Below, piece by piece: positions 8,963 to 20,377 of a stretch of 64,000 nt of DNA. The DNA is from Loigolactobacillus backii (GTDB lineage: Bacteria > Bacillota > Bacilli > Lactobacillales > Lactobacillaceae). Position 1 is the stretch's first letter; every line of letters starts with the position of its first letter. Made by a program: the position numbers and the translations under genes. Where the stretch lies: contig NZ_RHNQ01000003.1 in the NCBI RefSeq assembly GCF_003946275.1, positions 22,217 through 86,216 on the forward strand, in the 5' to 3' direction. Below the pieces are notes generated by a model that made no database searches, was not told the origin of the DNA, and worked only from the letters and a program-made list of their open reading frames with translations.

Positions 8963-9422
8963 GTGAAAAATATAACAATATCATACCTTTGTTGCACCTA
9001 AAATGGTCACTTTCCAGTATTCATCTAAGGCACGGCCATTTTAGTGTATTAAACAATTATTGTAATTAAATAATAAGTTCCGGCTATGTTTTCACTCACG
9101 GAGACGTATCATCCAACACAGTCTAAATTCATTCCAGCTACGTTTCATTGGAAATTGACCTGAAGATCTTTTAAGCAAATGACCTCCAATCGATTCCAAA
9201 TTGTCTGGAAAAAGTCTATTTGCCACTTGATTGCCTGAGTGTCTTCACTTTAATCAAATTTTTGAAAGCTAAATTTTCTTGAGGCTGATGCTTGCTTTAG
9301 AGATACAAATATCCCGCCATAATTACTAGATAAATTAGGTTAACTCATCTATCAATTATGGCGGGATTTTAGTAGCTCAAAATGCTACCGGAAGGCTTCT
9401 TTTTATTTATTACCAGGTCGGC
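8963..9422. other. intergenic region between yajC and adhE
   Basis: No gene is supported here. Two stem-loops are visible. CTAAAATGGTC (8998-9008) pairs with GGCCATTTTAG (9034-9044), and a stronger one lies at 9311-9367. Neither is followed by a long T tract. The stretch is AT-rich, and I see no ORF with a ribosome site. Confidence 0.5.
9311..9367 (-). terminator. stem-loop downstream of yajC, probable terminator
   Basis: ATCCCGCCATAATT (9311-9324) and AATTATGGCGGGAT (9354-9367) form a perfect 14-bp stem with a 29-nt loop. The T tract after it is short in both directions. Its position after the last gene of the ruvA-yajC string suggests it ends that transcript. Confidence 0.55.
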
Positions 9423-9818
9423 TTACTTAGTTTGGTCGTCCTTTTTAGCTTCGTCTTCGTTATAAGGTACTTCGCTTTTGGCCTCGGCCTCTTCACTAGA
9501 CGGCTTTGCTTCATCACTAGTTGGTGTAGCTTCTTCAACATTAGTCGGTGTAGACTGATTAACAACACGCCCAATTGCGCGTAGATCAAAGGTCAAATAA
9601 ACACCTTCAATATCTAATTCGGCCGTTTGTTTTGTATTATCTATTTTGCTGATAACACCATGAAGCCCACCAATCGTAACAACCTCATCGCCTGGCTTCA
9701 TTGCCGACATCATTTGTTTCTTTTTATCTTGTGACTTCTTTTGGGGCCGAATCATCATAAAGTACATTAAAGCAAACAAAATGACGATCATAATAATTGA
9801 ACTCATACCGCTATTCAT
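9423..9818 (-). CDS. yajC: preprotein translocase accessory subunit YajC
   Basis: A small single-span membrane protein associated with the SecDF part of the Sec translocase. The N-terminal membrane helix (about 5-24) is followed by the family motif RPQKKSQDKKK and a conserved soluble domain (MKPGDEVVTIGGLHG). A low-complexity acidic tail (about 95-131, rich in Glu, Lys and Thr) follows. GAGGTG lies 9 nt upstream of the ATG. It sits after tgt, the standard tgt-yajC order. Confidence 0.93.
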   Translation of the reverse strand: MNSGMSSIIMIVILFALMYFMMIRPQKKSQDKKKQMMSAMKPGDEVVTIGGLHGVISKIDNTKQTAELDIEGVYLTFDLRAIGRVVNQSTPTNVEEATPTSDEAKPSSEEAEAKSEVPYNEDEAKKDDQTK

Positions 9819-9897
9819 AAATTTAACACCTCATTATATTTTTTCTGAAACTCTATTAATAAGCCTAACAGACTTACTTTCGGACTTCCAGTTAAAA

Positions 9898-11064
<1,167 letters not shown>

Positions 11065-11131
11065 TCAATTTAGCAATAAACCTATAACCTAAACGGCCAA
11101 AAGGATGCCATTAAATCTTCTTAACTGTCAC

Positions 11132-11158
11132 ATTCTATCATTTTAAAACAATTTGGCA
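11132..11158 (-). promoter_or_regulatory. probable promoter of tgt-yajC
   Basis: On the minus strand, TTGCCA, a 16-nt spacer and TAGAAT, about 95 bp upstream of the tgt start codon. Confidence 0.5.
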
Positions 11159-11173
11159 AGTAATCAAAAAGTA

Positions 11174-11464
11174 TTTGAAAGCGCTTAAAGATGTGTTAAA
11201 ATACGATTGACGGGAAGTATTGCTAAAGCCAAGTCCGAACTTTCTCGCTAATTGAACCTAATCAATTGTTGTCAAAATAAATTGTTGTCTTGAACAGTCT
11301 CCATTAGCTTGTTACGTTCGTACAGCCGTTTTGATTACTAATGCGTTAGAGTGACATTTTTGTAACACCCCGCATGGTCCTTGATCATGTCTCAAACAAA
11401 AAATCTTGGCTGGCGTATTTCCTGTTTTTTTTGTCATTAAATGGCTCAAACCAATTTCATTTAC
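11174..11464 (+). other. intergenic region with a plus-strand promoter-like site but no ORF
   Basis: A promoter-like TTGAAA-N16-TAAAAT (about 11174-11201) points right, and TGAAAGCGCTTAAA within it resembles a cre site. About 260 nt without a supported ORF follow, then the hairpin at 11465-11506. This could be a small RNA gene or only the queA-tgt spacer. I recognise no known RNA family in it. Confidence 0.3.
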
Positions 11465-11506
11465 TAAAGAGACCACGGTAAACCCTAAAGTTTACTGTGG
11501 TCTCTT
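11465..11506. terminator. bidirectional terminator after queA
   Basis: TAAAGAGACCACGGTAAAC pairs with GTTTACTGTGGTCTCTTTA around a 5-nt loop, one wobble in 18 bp, with T-rich flanks on both strands. Confidence 0.8.
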
Positions 11507-11552
11507 TATCATCCGTTAATTAATATTGAAATTTTGCTGTTTTATCTGCTAG

Positions 11553-12590
11553 CTATTTAATAAACATAGCATCACCGAAACTAAAGAAGCGGTAACGCTC
11601 TTCAATTGCGTGAGCATAGGCGTTAAGAATGGTATCCCGTCCCGTAAAAGCAGCCACCAACATCACTAGCGTTGATTTTGGCAAATGGAAGTTGGTAATG
11701 AAGGCATCGACAACCTGCCACTTGTAACCAGGTTTAATAAAAATATCGGTCCAACCAGAATCGGCCTTAATTGCACCATTAAACTTTGTTCCAATCGTTT
11801 CTAGCGTCCGAATTGACGTTGTCCCCGTAGCAACAATCCGACCACCATTTTGTCGAACCTCATTTAATTCAGCAGCCGCTTTCGGTGTCAGGCGGTAAAA
11901 TTCGCTGTGCATTTTATGGTCGTCAATATTCTCCTCATCAACTGGCCGAAACGTACCAAGACCAACGTGCAAAGTCAAATAAATTAACTTAACACCCTTA
12001 TCCTGAACCTGTTTAAGCAGATCCTTAGTCCAGTGTAATCCGGCAGTTGGTGCAGCAGCCGAGCCGTTTTCCTTGGCGTAAACGGTTTGATACATCTCAG
12101 GATCATCTAATTTTTCTTTGATGTACGGTGGCAATGGTGTTTCACCTAATTGCTCGAGAATTTCCATAAAGATGCCAGCATAGTGAAATTCAATCATCCG
12201 GCCACCGTGTTCCAATTCCTTCGTGACTGTTGCTTTTAATTGGCCATCGCCAAAGACAATCTCCGTCCCAACTTTGGCCCGTTTAGCTGGCTTCATCAGC
12301 GTTTCCCAGTTATCACCGTCTGTATTGTTTAACAATAACACTTCCATGTGCCCACCAGTATCCGGTTTGACCCCGTATAACCGAGCGGGCATTACGCGGG
12401 TATCATTCATTACAACAGCATCCCCGGCGTGTAATTCATCAAGAATGTCATAGAAATGTTTATCAGCCATTTCACCAGTTTTATGATCTAAAACTAGTAA
12501 GCGTGAAGCATCCCGCTCTTTTAATGGTGTCTGGGCAATAAGTTCGTGGGGCAAATTATAATCAAAATCTTCAAGTGTTAATCCCATCAT
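11553..12590 (-). CDS. queA: S-adenosylmethionine:tRNA ribosyltransferase-isomerase
   Basis: Transfers and isomerises the ribosyl part of S-adenosylmethionine to preQ1-modified tRNA, giving epoxyqueuosine. Family features include [13 protein letters not shown] at the start, [20 protein letters not shown] AAPTAGLHW (near 195) and GTTSIRTLE (near 255). At 345 residues it has normal length. There are two consecutive ATG codons (12590, 12587); AAGGAAG fits the second slightly better. It follows ruvB by 24 bp. Confidence 0.95.
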   Translation of the reverse strand: MMGLTLEDFDYNLPHELIAQTPLKERDASRLLVLDHKTGEMADKHFYDILDELHAGDAVVMNDTRVMPARLYGVKPDTGGHMEVLLLNNTDGDNWETLMKPAKRAKVGTEIVFGDGQLKATVTKELEHGGRMIEFHYAGIFMEILEQLGETPLPPYIKEKLDDPEMYQTVYAKENGSAAAPTAGLHWTKDLLKQVQDKGVKLIYLTLHVGLGTFRPVDEENIDDHKMHSEFYRLTPKAAAELNEVRQNGGRIVATGTTSIRTLETIGTKFNGAIKADSGWTDIFIKPGYKWQVVDAFITNFHLPKSTLVMLVAAFTGRDTILNAYAHAIEERYRFFSFGDAMFIK

Positions 12591-12614
12591 TCTACTTCCT
12601 TTACATCAGTCAGC

Positions 12615-13625
12615 TTATTTTTTTGGTTCAAATTTAATTCCTAAATGTGCGTATGCTTGCGGCGTCACAACCCGGCCACGTTGCGTTCGTTTCAGGAAAC
12701 CTATCTGCAATAAGTACGGTTCGTACATCTCTTCGATCGTTTCCGTCTCTTCACCAACGTTGGCGGCAATTGTACCTAACCCAACTGGCCCGCCATCGTA
12801 ATAATTGATCATCGTCAGTAATAATTTTTGATCAACGTAGTCTAACCCGCGATCATCAACTTGCAGCAACTTGAGTGCCTTAGCAACAATTAACTGATCA
12901 ATTGATTTTTGATCGGCCACCTGCGCAAAGTCACGAATCCGCTTTAACAATCGGTTGGCCACCCGAGGCGTCCCCCGCGAACGACGGGCAATCTCATGGG
13001 CGCCTTCTAACGCAATCTTGGTATCAAAAATATCGGCCGATCGTTCCACAATATCAGTCAAATCAGCCTCTTTATAATACGCCATATGTTCAACAATGCC
13101 AAATCGATCCCGTAACGGTGCTGATAGCAAGCCTGCCCGCGTAGTTGCACCAATCAAAGTAAATGGCGGCAACGGAAAATGAACCGGATGGGCCGTTGGA
13201 CCTTGGCCGATAACAATATCAACAAAAAAGTCTTCCATTGCTGAATAGAGCATTTCTTCAACAATTTTTGGTAAACGGTGGATTTCATCAATAAATAAAA
13301 TATCTCCAGGTTGTAACTCATTTAGAATTGCTACTAAATCCCCTGGTTTCTCAATTGCTGGGCCACTAGTTGTTCGAATATTAACCTGCATTTCATGAGC
13401 AATTACCATTGCCAAAGTGGTTTTGCCTAAACCCGGCGGTCCGTACAGCAAAACGTGGTCTAACGCCTCTTCACGCTTTTTGGCCGCTGCAATATACACT
13501 TGTAACTCACTTTTAACCTTATCTTGGCCGATGTACTGACTTAGATACTGAGGGCGTAATGATTTTTCAAGACTTTCTTCGCCATTATCTTCTGTTTCCG
13601 GTGAAATCACGCGTTTATCTGCCAT
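12615..13625 (-). CDS. ruvB: Holliday junction branch-migration ATPase RuvB
   Basis: AAA+ motor that drives branch migration of recombination intermediates together with RuvA. Walker A ([14 protein letters not shown], near residue 60), Walker B ([11 protein letters not shown], near 110), sensor motif ([18 protein letters not shown]) and the C-terminal winged helix are intact. At 336 residues it has normal length. GGAGGG precedes ATG 13625, 17 bp after ruvA. Confidence 0.97.
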   Translation of the reverse strand: MADKRVISPETEDNGEESLEKSLRPQYLSQYIGQDKVKSELQVYIAAAKKREEALDHVLLYGPPGLGKTTLAMVIAHEMQVNIRTTSGPAIEKPGDLVAILNELQPGDILFIDEIHRLPKIVEEMLYSAMEDFFVDIVIGQGPTAHPVHFPLPPFTLIGATTRAGLLSAPLRDRFGIVEHMAYYKEADLTDIVERSADIFDTKIALEGAHEIARRSRGTPRVANRLLKRIRDFAQVADQKSIDQLIVAKALKLLQVDDRGLDYVDQKLLLTMINYYDGGPVGLGTIAANVGEETETIEEMYEPYLLQIGFLKRTQRGRVVTPQAYAHLGIKFEPKK

Positions 13626-13642
13626 CGAAACCCTCCTTTACC

Positions 13643-14254
13643 TTAACCTTTCATCAATAACCGTAAGGCCTCACTTAAATAAGCGTCAGTACTGTCCGCA
13701 CTAAACGTTTTTAGCGGCTTAGTGATTGCCTTAACTTCACGTTCTTTATAACCTAATGCCAATAAAGCCGCCAATGTTTCCTTTAAATACGGACTAAGCG
13801 TTTCATCCATGACCGGCATACTTTGCTGGCCTGGGATAGTTTCTGGACTAGTTAAATCCGTCAGCTTACCCTTTAAATCTAAAACAATTTGCTGGGCCGT
13901 TTTTTTACCGACACCAGGAAACTTAGTTAAATAACCCACGTCATCAGTTTTAATTGCGTTGATCAAACCTGCGTGATCGTTATTTGCTAAAATAGCCAGC
14001 GCTGATTTTGGTCCAATACCAGAGACTTTAATCAACTTTTCAAATAGTAATTTTTCGTCTTGATTACTGAAACCAAATAAAGTGATATCTGTATCACGAA
14101 TGGCCTGGTAAACGTAAATTTTTTGTTGTTTTTCCTTTGAAACTTCAAAACGAAATGGATTGGCTAATTGAAGCTTATAGCCCACTCCGTTAACTTCAAG
14201 CACAATATAAAAAGGGCTTACGTACGTGACGTAGCCAACGAAATAATCATACAT
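13643..14254 (-). CDS. ruvA: Holliday junction DNA-binding protein RuvA
   Basis: Tetrameric junction-binding partner of RuvB. It contains the N-terminal OB-fold ([12 protein letters not shown]), the paired helix-hairpin-helix motifs ([12 protein letters not shown] and [19 protein letters not shown]) and the C-terminal RuvB-contacting domain. The length is 203 residues from ATG 14254. The alternative GTG at 14260 sits too close to the AAGGA site. Its own promoter lies upstream. Confidence 0.95.
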   Translation of the reverse strand: MYDYFVGYVTYVSPFYIVLEVNGVGYKLQLANPFRFEVSKEKQQKIYVYQAIRDTDITLFGFSNQDEKLLFEKLIKVSGIGPKSALAILANNDHAGLINAIKTDDVGYLTKFPGVGKKTAQQIVLDLKGKLTDLTSPETIPGQQSMPVMDETLSPYLKETLAALLALGYKEREVKAITKPLKTFSADSTDAYLSEALRLLMKG

Positions 14255-14295
14255 AACCACAATTCCTTACTTTTTAAAATGAGTACATATGTTTG

Positions 14296-14325
14296 CCTGA
14301 TAGCATTGTACCACACCTGACTCAA
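14296..14325 (-). promoter_or_regulatory. probable promoter of ruvAB
   Basis: On the minus strand an extended -10 element, TGTGGTACAAT, lies about 50 bp upstream of the ruvA start. The matching -35 region is weak. It separates ruvAB from the SMR genes. Confidence 0.45.
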
Positions 14326-14353
14326 TTTTTACCGGCTTATCCGTGATTTCATT

Positions 14354-14668
14354 TTAGCCAACCATCTTTAGACCAATAACACCAACTAAAATGCAGCTAA
14401 CAAAGAAAAATTTGGCGGGTGAACTTTTTTCGTGCAGTCTAAAAATTCCGTAAAGTACACTACTTATCGCGCCAATCCCAGTCCACACTGCGTAGGCCAC
14501 ACTTAAAGGAATTGTTTTCGTTGCTTGACTCAATAAAAGCATGCTAAGGGCAACACTGAGTACCGAGAGTAACCGATAATACCAGCCGCCGGTAACCATG
14601 GCTTGCTGCAACCAGGCAATAAAACCTAATTCACAAAAACCGGCAATAATTAACATCAACCAACTCAT
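14354..14668 (-). CDS. small multidrug-resistance family exporter subunit (YkkD-like)
   Basis: A 104-residue protein with four predicted membrane helices. The family Glu is in the first helix (GFCELGF), and the signature AYAVWTGIGA lies near residue 60. It ends VGLKMVG, like B. subtilis YkkD. Its start overlaps the stop of the preceding SMR gene by 4 bp (ATGA), so the two are translated together and probably form a heteromeric drug/guanidinium exporter in the membrane. The substrate is not provable from sequence. The pair sits between mutL and ruvA, which are usually adjacent. Confidence 0.85.
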   Translation of the reverse strand: MSWLMLIIAGFCELGFIAWLQQAMVTGGWYYRLLSVLSVALSMLLLSQATKTIPLSVAYAVWTGIGAISSVLYGIFRLHEKSSPAKFFFVSCILVGVIGLKMVG

Positions 14669-14997
14669 GGACGTTCTCCCTTCCCGTTACTAAGTTCCAA
14701 ACCAATAATTCCAAGCAGTAAAATACCCAGCGCCAACAACTTACCAACCGATACTGGTTCACCAAGAATTGCCATCCCAACTAGCGAGGTTCCAGCCGTA
14801 CCGATTCCCGTAAAAACGGCGTAGGTGACACCAACACCAAATGCTCGTAACGCAAAATTAAGAAAATAAAAACTACAAACCAGCAGAAATACAGTTAACA
14901 AAGTAGGACCTAATTGCGTAAAACCATGGCTGGCTTCCAAACTAGTCGCCCAACCAACCTCTAACAAACCAGCAATTAATAAAGAAATATAGGCCAT
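14665..14997 (-). CDS. small multidrug-resistance family exporter subunit (YkkC-like)
   Basis: A 110-residue, four-helix SMR protein with Glu in helix 1 (AGLLEVGWA) and the YkkC-style motif TYAVFTGIGTAGT (near residue 58). A charged C-terminal tail (NGKGERP) resembles the tail of YkkC. ATG 14997 follows GGAGGG at ideal spacing; an upstream in-frame start at 15063 lies inside a terminator hairpin and is rejected. It is paired with the next gene by an ATGA overlap. A strong hairpin plus U-tract immediately upstream suggests attenuation control. Confidence 0.85.
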   Translation of the reverse strand: MAYISLLIAGLLEVGWATSLEASHGFTQLGPTLLTVFLLVCSFYFLNFALRAFGVGVTYAVFTGIGTAGTSLVGMAILGEPVSVGKLLALGILLLGIIGLELSNGKGERP

Positions 14998-15032
14998 TTT
15001 TATCCCTCCAAATTCAGCGTCGTCTTTTAACA

Positions 15033-15075
15033 AAATAAAAAACGACCGAAGAATGCATGGCACATTCTTCGGCCG
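15033..15075 (-). terminator. terminator/attenuator in the SMR gene leader
   Basis: On the minus strand, CGGCCGAAGAATG pairs with CATTCTTCGGTCG (13 bp, one G-U) around a 7-nt loop, followed by TTTTTTATTTT. The U-tract ends only about 24 nt before the SMR ribosome site, which leaves no room for a promoter between them. It is either an attenuator of the SMR pair or the mutSL terminator with read-through. Confidence 0.75.
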
Positions 15076-15260
15076 AAATTCTTGTCTGTACTTGATTAAT
15101 TTAGACTCAGTTTAACAAACTAAAGCGCCATTTGGGCAATTGTTAAAACTATTTTACAATCTGCTCAGCAAACTCTTACAACTGAGAGTGGTGTCAAAAA
15201 AGCACCTAAATTCCACTTTGTAAACGAAAAACGCGAAATACCTAATTTGATTGCTGTTAA

Positions 15261-17210
15261 CTAAGCTTCACCACGCGCGCTTTCATGACTATCTTGAATT
15301 CGCTTAAACATTTTTTCTAAATCATTTCCCGAGAAGTGAACTAGCACTGGCCGGCCATGTGGACAATTAAAGGGATTTTCACACTGTGGTAAGCGGTGCA
15401 AAAGCGCCCGTGCCTGCTTGTCATCCAAATGATGATTGGCCTTAATTGCACGCTTACAACTCATCATAATCGCTGTTTTTTCGCGAAATGCTGCAACATC
15501 GATTTTATTATCTTCTAGAACATAATCAATCATTTCTTTAGCGGTATCCTCTTCTTGCCCAGCCTTAAACCAGGTTGGGTGGCTCCGCAAAATGAAACTA
15601 TTTTGTCCAAAAGACTCTAAATTGATACCAACTTGCTTTAATATCGGTGCCCGATCTCGAATTCGAATAGCATCACTGGTCGGATAATCCAAAACGAGCG
15701 GTACAAGTAAACTTTGTAGGTCTTGCGTGACTCTTCCAATTTCTTTACGGTAAAATTCGTAATTTACTCGTTCTTGGGCCGCATGTTGATCTAAAATATA
15801 GAAACCATCTTCACCTTGGGCAAATAAGTAGGTGCCGTGCATTTGGCCAATATAGTCCAAATGGGGAAAACGCGGTTGCTGCCCTTGTTTTGGCTGTTCT
15901 ACAGCTATTGTGGCCGCTTTAGGTTCAGTCCCAAAGGCAGCACCAACCTGCTCACTTTGATAGCGTGCATCAAAATCGGCCAGTCGCTGGGGATCTTCAA
16001 AAATGGGTTGATTGGCATTGGCCGCCGGTTTTGCGCCGGCGCTTTTTTTAGCGGCCACGGTTGGTGCTGACTCAGCAATTTGATCAGCCACTGCCGAACT
16101 TTGAGCAGCAAGTTCTGTTGGTGCTTGCTGCCACTGCGTACTGGCCGCATTTAAATCAATTTGTAGTTGATCAGTATTTACTGGATCCTTCCGGCGTAAG
16201 TTGCGATTTGCGTCTGGAATTAAGTTTTCCTGACTCAACCGAGCATAGATTGTTTTTTGAATCAGCTGTGAAAGCTCATCCTCTTTGCTCAAACGTACTT
16301 CCTGCTTGGCTGGATGAACGTTAACATCGACTAATATCGGGTCCATTTTAATCGCCAGCACAACAATTGGATACCGACCTACCATTAATTTCGACCCGTA
16401 ACCAGCGATGATCGCCTTGTTCAACTGATAATTTTTGATGTACCGACCATTAATTAAAACGGTCAAATAACGCCGTGAAGATCGGGTTAATTCAGGCAGT
16501 GATACAAAACCAGTCAATTGAAAATCGAGATCCTTTGCGGAAATTTCTAGCATCTTACGTGCATTCCCGACACCATAAATTCCGGCAATCGTTCGTTGTA
16601 ATCCACCACTTCCACTTGTTTTTAAAATGACGTTGCCTTCATGAATTAACGAAAAAGCAACTTGGGGGTGGCTTAATGCTAAGCGGTTAACAATATCACC
16701 AATATTAGCAAGTTCGGTTTGTGGTGACTTAACGTATTTTAACCGGGCCGGTGTATTAAAGAAGAGGTCCTTAACACTAACTGTTGTCCCTTGCCGCACG
16801 GCACTATGTTTTTGCTCAATTAACTTACCCCCACGATAATGAACGTACTCCCCAATCTCCGCGCCAGTCGAGCTTTCCAGTGTCATGTCAGAAACCGAGG
16901 CAATACTTGGTAAGGCCTCACCACGAAAACCTAATGAGCGAACCTTAAACAAATCTTCCCGCGACGTAATTTTACTGGTGGCATGGCGCTTAAACGCCGT
17001 GGTAACCTCAGCGGCCGGAATGCCGGCCCCATTATCAATGACCTGAATTCGCCGTAGCCCAGCCTCTTCAACGATAATATCAATTTGATTACCACCGGCA
17101 TCTAAAGCGTTTTCCACTAATTCCTTAACAACAGATGCTGGCCGTTCAATTACTTCACCAGCCGCAATTTGGTTGGTTAAGACTTCCGCCAATTCCTGAA
17201 TTTTGGCCAT
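15261..17210 (-). CDS. mutL: DNA mismatch repair protein MutL
   Basis: GHKL-ATPase that couples MutS mismatch recognition to strand incision. The N-terminal ATPase motifs are present: [19 protein letters not shown], and [13 protein letters not shown] variable Ala/Gln-rich linker (about 345-440) leads to the C-terminal dimerisation/endonuclease domain (about 455-649). That domain has [12 protein letters not shown] and, near the end, [11 protein letters not shown] and [11 protein letters not shown], the zinc-linked endonuclease motifs of MutL in bacteria lacking MutH. The length is 649 residues. GAGGAGG precedes the ATG. It lies 65 bp after mutS. Confidence 0.96.
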   Translation of the reverse strand: MAKIQELAEVLTNQIAAGEVIERPASVVKELVENALDAGGNQIDIIVEEAGLRRIQVIDNGAGIPAAEVTTAFKRHATSKITSREDLFKVRSLGFRGEALPSIASVSDMTLESSTGAEIGEYVHYRGGKLIEQKHSAVRQGTTVSVKDLFFNTPARLKYVKSPQTELANIGDIVNRLALSHPQVAFSLIHEGNVILKTSGSGGLQRTIAGIYGVGNARKMLEISAKDLDFQLTGFVSLPELTRSSRRYLTVLINGRYIKNYQLNKAIIAGYGSKLMVGRYPIVVLAIKMDPILVDVNVHPAKQEVRLSKEDELSQLIQKTIYARLSQENLIPDANRNLRRKDPVNTDQLQIDLNAASTQWQQAPTELAAQSSAVADQIAESAPTVAAKKSAGAKPAANANQPIFEDPQRLADFDARYQSEQVGAAFGTEPKAATIAVEQPKQGQQPRFPHLDYIGQMHGTYLFAQGEDGFYILDQHAAQERVNYEFYRKEIGRVTQDLQSLLVPLVLDYPTSDAIRIRDRAPILKQVGINLESFGQNSFILRSHPTWFKAGQEEDTAKEMIDYVLEDNKIDVAAFREKTAIMMSCKRAIKANHHLDDKQARALLHRLPQCENPFNCPHGRPVLVHFSGNDLEKMFKRIQDSHESARGEA

Positions 17211-17275
17211 GATCCTACCTCCTCAGTTACTTAATGACCATTTTGCATTACCACGCAAAACCTTAATTTATGCAC

Positions 17276-19981
17276 CTAATCTTTTAATTTCTGCTGCCAC
17301 TTGTAAAGCGTGTTCATGACGTCCATTGGTGTCATGCCCATTAAATTGAGTTCCTTTAAATCAGTTAGAACTTTGCCTTCTGCTTTGGACACGTTGTTCT
17401 CTTGGTAATTAAACAAAGCCAATTGTTCATCAACTTCGGCTGACTGCTTTTCGGTCTCCTTAGAAGTTACGGCACTACCCGGCTTTTGTTCAGCGTTAAC
17501 TTCCTTAACCGCTGAAGGAACGGCCGCCGCAGAACTAACAGGCTGATCAGTTCCTGCAGCCGCAGTATCAGTTTGTTCACCGCTGGGTAACACCGTTGGC
17601 TGCTTTTCCAGCTTAGTTAAAATAGTTGTCGCCCGTTTTAGTAGGCTATCAGGTAACCCCGCTAGCTTGGCGACGTGAATCCCGTAAGACTTATCCGCCG
17701 CGCCAGGCAACATTTTATGCAAGAAAACGAGCGTTCCATTTTCTTCAACGGCACCAACGTGAACATTCTTTAAACCAGGTAAACGTGATTCTAAGGCAGT
17801 CAATTCATGATAATGCGTCGAAAATAATGTTTTAGCATGAACGTGATCGTGCAGATATTCGATAATTGCCTGGGCTAAAGCCATCCCATCATAAGTTGCC
17901 GTTCCCCGGCCAATTTCGTCAAATAAAACCAGGCTATTTTGCGTTGCGTGGGCCAAAGCCTCATTTGATTCCATCATTTCCACCATAAAAGTACTTTGCC
18001 CTGAAATTAAATCATCAGCCGCCCCAATTCGCGTAAAAATCTGGTCAAAAATCGGCAACGTTGCCTTGGTTGCTGGAACAAAACACCCCATTTGCGCCAT
18101 GATAACGATCAAGGCCAATTGTCGCATATAAGTACTTTTACCTGACATATTTGGCCCGGTAATTAATAAAATAGCGTTATCCGGCGTCATTGTCACGTCA
18201 TTAGGAATATATTTTTGTTCGCCCAATACCTTTTCAACAACTGGGTGCCGCCCAGCGACAATTTTCAAGTCATGTTGTTGTTTAGTTAATGTCGGCCGCA
18301 CATAATGGTAGTTTTCGCTGGTCACGGCAAAGCTTTGTAAAACGTCTAATTCGGCAACACCCTTTGCTAACTGCTGTAGCCGGTGGATTTGTGCCTTAAC
18401 CTTCTCGCGAACTTCAGTAAATAAATCATATTCCAACGCCGTTGATTTTTCTTGCGCCTCCAAAATCAGTGTTTCCTTTTCCTTTAACTCCGGTGTGCTA
18501 AATCGTTCGGCATTAGTCAACGTCTGCTTACGTTCGTAACGACCTTCTGGTAAGGTGGCCAAATTGGCCTTGGTAACTTCAATGTAATAACCAAAAATGC
18601 GGTTAAAGCCAATTTTAAGGTTATGGATGCCGGTCGTTTTTCGCTCTTTGGCCTGCAATTCGGCAATCCACTGTTTACCATTTTTCATTGCGTCACGATA
18701 ATCATCTAATTGCTGATTATAGCCGGACTTAATTAAGTTACCATCCTTCGTTGAAACCGGCGGATCATCGTTAATGGCCAGGTCGATTAAATCCGTTACG
18801 TCACTAACTGGATCCAAGTGATCAATCACATCATCAAACGTGCCATCATTGATAGTCGCCAAAATATCCTTCACTTTTGGAATTTGCAGTAATGATGTTT
18901 TTAACTGGATTAAATCACGCCCGTTAACATTCCCAAAGGCCACTCGCCCAGCTAAACGTTCTAAATCATAAACCTTAGTTAATTCTTCTTGTAAACTAGA
19001 ACGTTCAAAAAAATGATCCAGCAAACTAGCTACTTTGTTTTGGCGGCGGGTAATCGCAGCGTAATTAATTAACGGCCGATCAAGCCACTGCTTTAATAAA
19101 CGACCACCCATCGCCGTTTTAGTACTATCCAATAACCACAATAACGTCCCGTTGCGGTTCTCGTTACGCATTGAAGTTACTAATTCTAAATTGCGCTTGG
19201 CGTAGTGATCCATCTTGAGAAAATGTGACGGCTCATATTCTTCCGCCGCCTGTAAATGGGCCAACGTTCGCTTTTGCGTCACCGTCAAATACATCAATAA
19301 TTGTTCTACAACTTTAACTTCCGTCATATCCGTTAAATTTTGCGTCACAAATGCTAATTCAGCGTGCGGCGTAATTTTATCCTGATAGGAAATTAGAATT
19401 CCTAGTTTAGTTAGATCAGCCAAAAGTTTGGGACTAACTTCATGGTTGGCCACAATTTCTTTCGTGCGCAAACTCATTGTTTCGTTGACAACATCTTCTT
19501 CGCCAACTAAGAGGCTAACTTTGAGTTCACCAGTGGACAGATCAGTGTAGGCAAAACCATAGTGATCCTTTTTGGCCTCAATTAAGGCCGTTAAATAATT
19601 ATTTGACTTGGCCGTGGCTGCCTTTTGATCCATATTAGTTCCTGGCGTAACCAACTGAATAACTTCACGTTTGACCATGCCGACTGCTTTTCTAGGATCT
19701 TCCGTCTGTTCACAAATTGCGACTTTATAACCTTTATCCACCAAAATATCAACGTAATTTTGGGCAGCATGGTGGGGCACACCACACATTGGAATCGGAT
19801 CAGCGGCACTTTTATTTCGCGCCGTTAAAGTTAGTTCTAAAAGTTGTGCCCCTTTAATCGCATCGTCATTGAACAATTCGTAGAAATCACCAATTCGATA
19901 AAATAAAAAGGCATCTGGATAATCCTTTTTAATGGCATTATATTGTTCCATCATTGGTGTCTCTTTTGTTTTCTGTGGCAC
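17276..19981 (-). CDS. mutS: DNA mismatch recognition ATPase MutS
   Basis: Recognises base mismatches and small loops. The N-terminal mismatch-binding domain has the [11 protein letters not shown] motif (near residue 27) containing the intercalating Phe and its Glu. The core and clamp follow, then the ABC-type ATPase with Walker [15 protein letters not shown] (near 613) and [13 protein letters not shown] low-complexity linker (about 800-850) leads to the C-terminal tetramerisation region. The start is GTG 19981, preceded by GAAGGG. The length is 901 residues. It is 2 bp from the ricA-like gene. Confidence 0.96.
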   Translation of the reverse strand: MPQKTKETPMMEQYNAIKKDYPDAFLFYRIGDFYELFNDDAIKGAQLLELTLTARNKSAADPIPMCGVPHHAAQNYVDILVDKGYKVAICEQTEDPRKAVGMVKREVIQLVTPGTNMDQKAATAKSNNYLTALIEAKKDHYGFAYTDLSTGELKVSLLVGEEDVVNETMSLRTKEIVANHEVSPKLLADLTKLGILISYQDKITPHAELAFVTQNLTDMTEVKVVEQLLMYLTVTQKRTLAHLQAAEEYEPSHFLKMDHYAKRNLELVTSMRNENRNGTLLWLLDSTKTAMGGRLLKQWLDRPLINYAAITRRQNKVASLLDHFFERSSLQEELTKVYDLERLAGRVAFGNVNGRDLIQLKTSLLQIPKVKDILATINDGTFDDVIDHLDPVSDVTDLIDLAINDDPPVSTKDGNLIKSGYNQQLDDYRDAMKNGKQWIAELQAKERKTTGIHNLKIGFNRIFGYYIEVTKANLATLPEGRYERKQTLTNAERFSTPELKEKETLILEAQEKSTALEYDLFTEVREKVKAQIHRLQQLAKGVAELDVLQSFAVTSENYHYVRPTLTKQQHDLKIVAGRHPVVEKVLGEQKYIPNDVTMTPDNAILLITGPNMSGKSTYMRQLALIVIMAQMGCFVPATKATLPIFDQIFTRIGAADDLISGQSTFMVEMMESNEALAHATQNSLVLFDEIGRGTATYDGMALAQAIIEYLHDHVHAKTLFSTHYHELTALESRLPGLKNVHVGAVEENGTLVFLHKMLPGAADKSYGIHVAKLAGLPDSLLKRATTILTKLEKQPTVLPSGEQTDTAAAGTDQPVSSAAAVPSAVKEVNAEQKPGSAVTSKETEKQSAEVDEQLALFNYQENNVSKAEGKVLTDLKELNLMGMTPMDVMNTLYKWQQKLKD

Positions 19982-19983
19982 GA

Positions 19984-20364
19984 TTAATGCCCTTCTTTCT
20001 CTGTTAAATCTGAAACTGCTTTCTGCAGATGATCCGTAATAAAACGTAACGTCTCATCTGCTTCAAATAAAGCATCCCGATAGGCCTTGGTTAAGGGATG
20101 TTGGTCCAACTCCTGCTTTAATTGATCCGCCTCTTGCTTTGCTTTTGCAGCAGCCTGGGGCTTATCATAATGGGCATCGTTAACAATGTTCTTCTGCGCT
20201 ATTTCTAATTGCTGCTGCAGCTTTCGCAATTTTTCATTTTGGTTGACCTGTTTAGCAACAAATTGATAATTTTTAATTGTTTCTTCTTGCTGAATTAAGT
20301 GTGTTAAACGCACTAAAGCTTGACGGGTTTTATCATCCATCAAGCTTTTGTCGGTTAAGTTCAT
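19984..20364 (-). CDS. YlbF/YmcA-family protein (RicA-like)
   Basis: A 126-residue, mostly helical and highly charged protein of the YlbF/YmcA family, with a coiled-coil-like centre rich in Gln, Lys and Glu. In Bacillus the Ric (Y-) complex, made of YmcA, YlbF and YaaT, directs maturation of mRNAs by RNase Y. Position between ymdB and mutS matches ymcA (ricA), so I assign it by synteny. ATG 20364 follows GAGGTG; an upstream in-frame start at 20409 is inside ymdB. Confidence 0.75.
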   Translation of the reverse strand: MNLTDKSLMDDKTRQALVRLTHLIQQEETIKNYQFVAKQVNQNEKLRKLQQQLEIAQKNIVNDAHYDKPQAAAKAKQEADQLKQELDQHPLTKAYRDALFEADETLRFITDHLQKAVSDLTEKEGH

Positions 20365-20377
20365 AACGTTCACCTCA

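Noticed and set aside
15000..15260. Guanidine (ykkC-type) riboswitch ahead of the SMR pair
   Set aside because: I looked for the conserved ykkC and mini-ykkC sequence parts and could not find them; only a terminator and a palindrome are visible.
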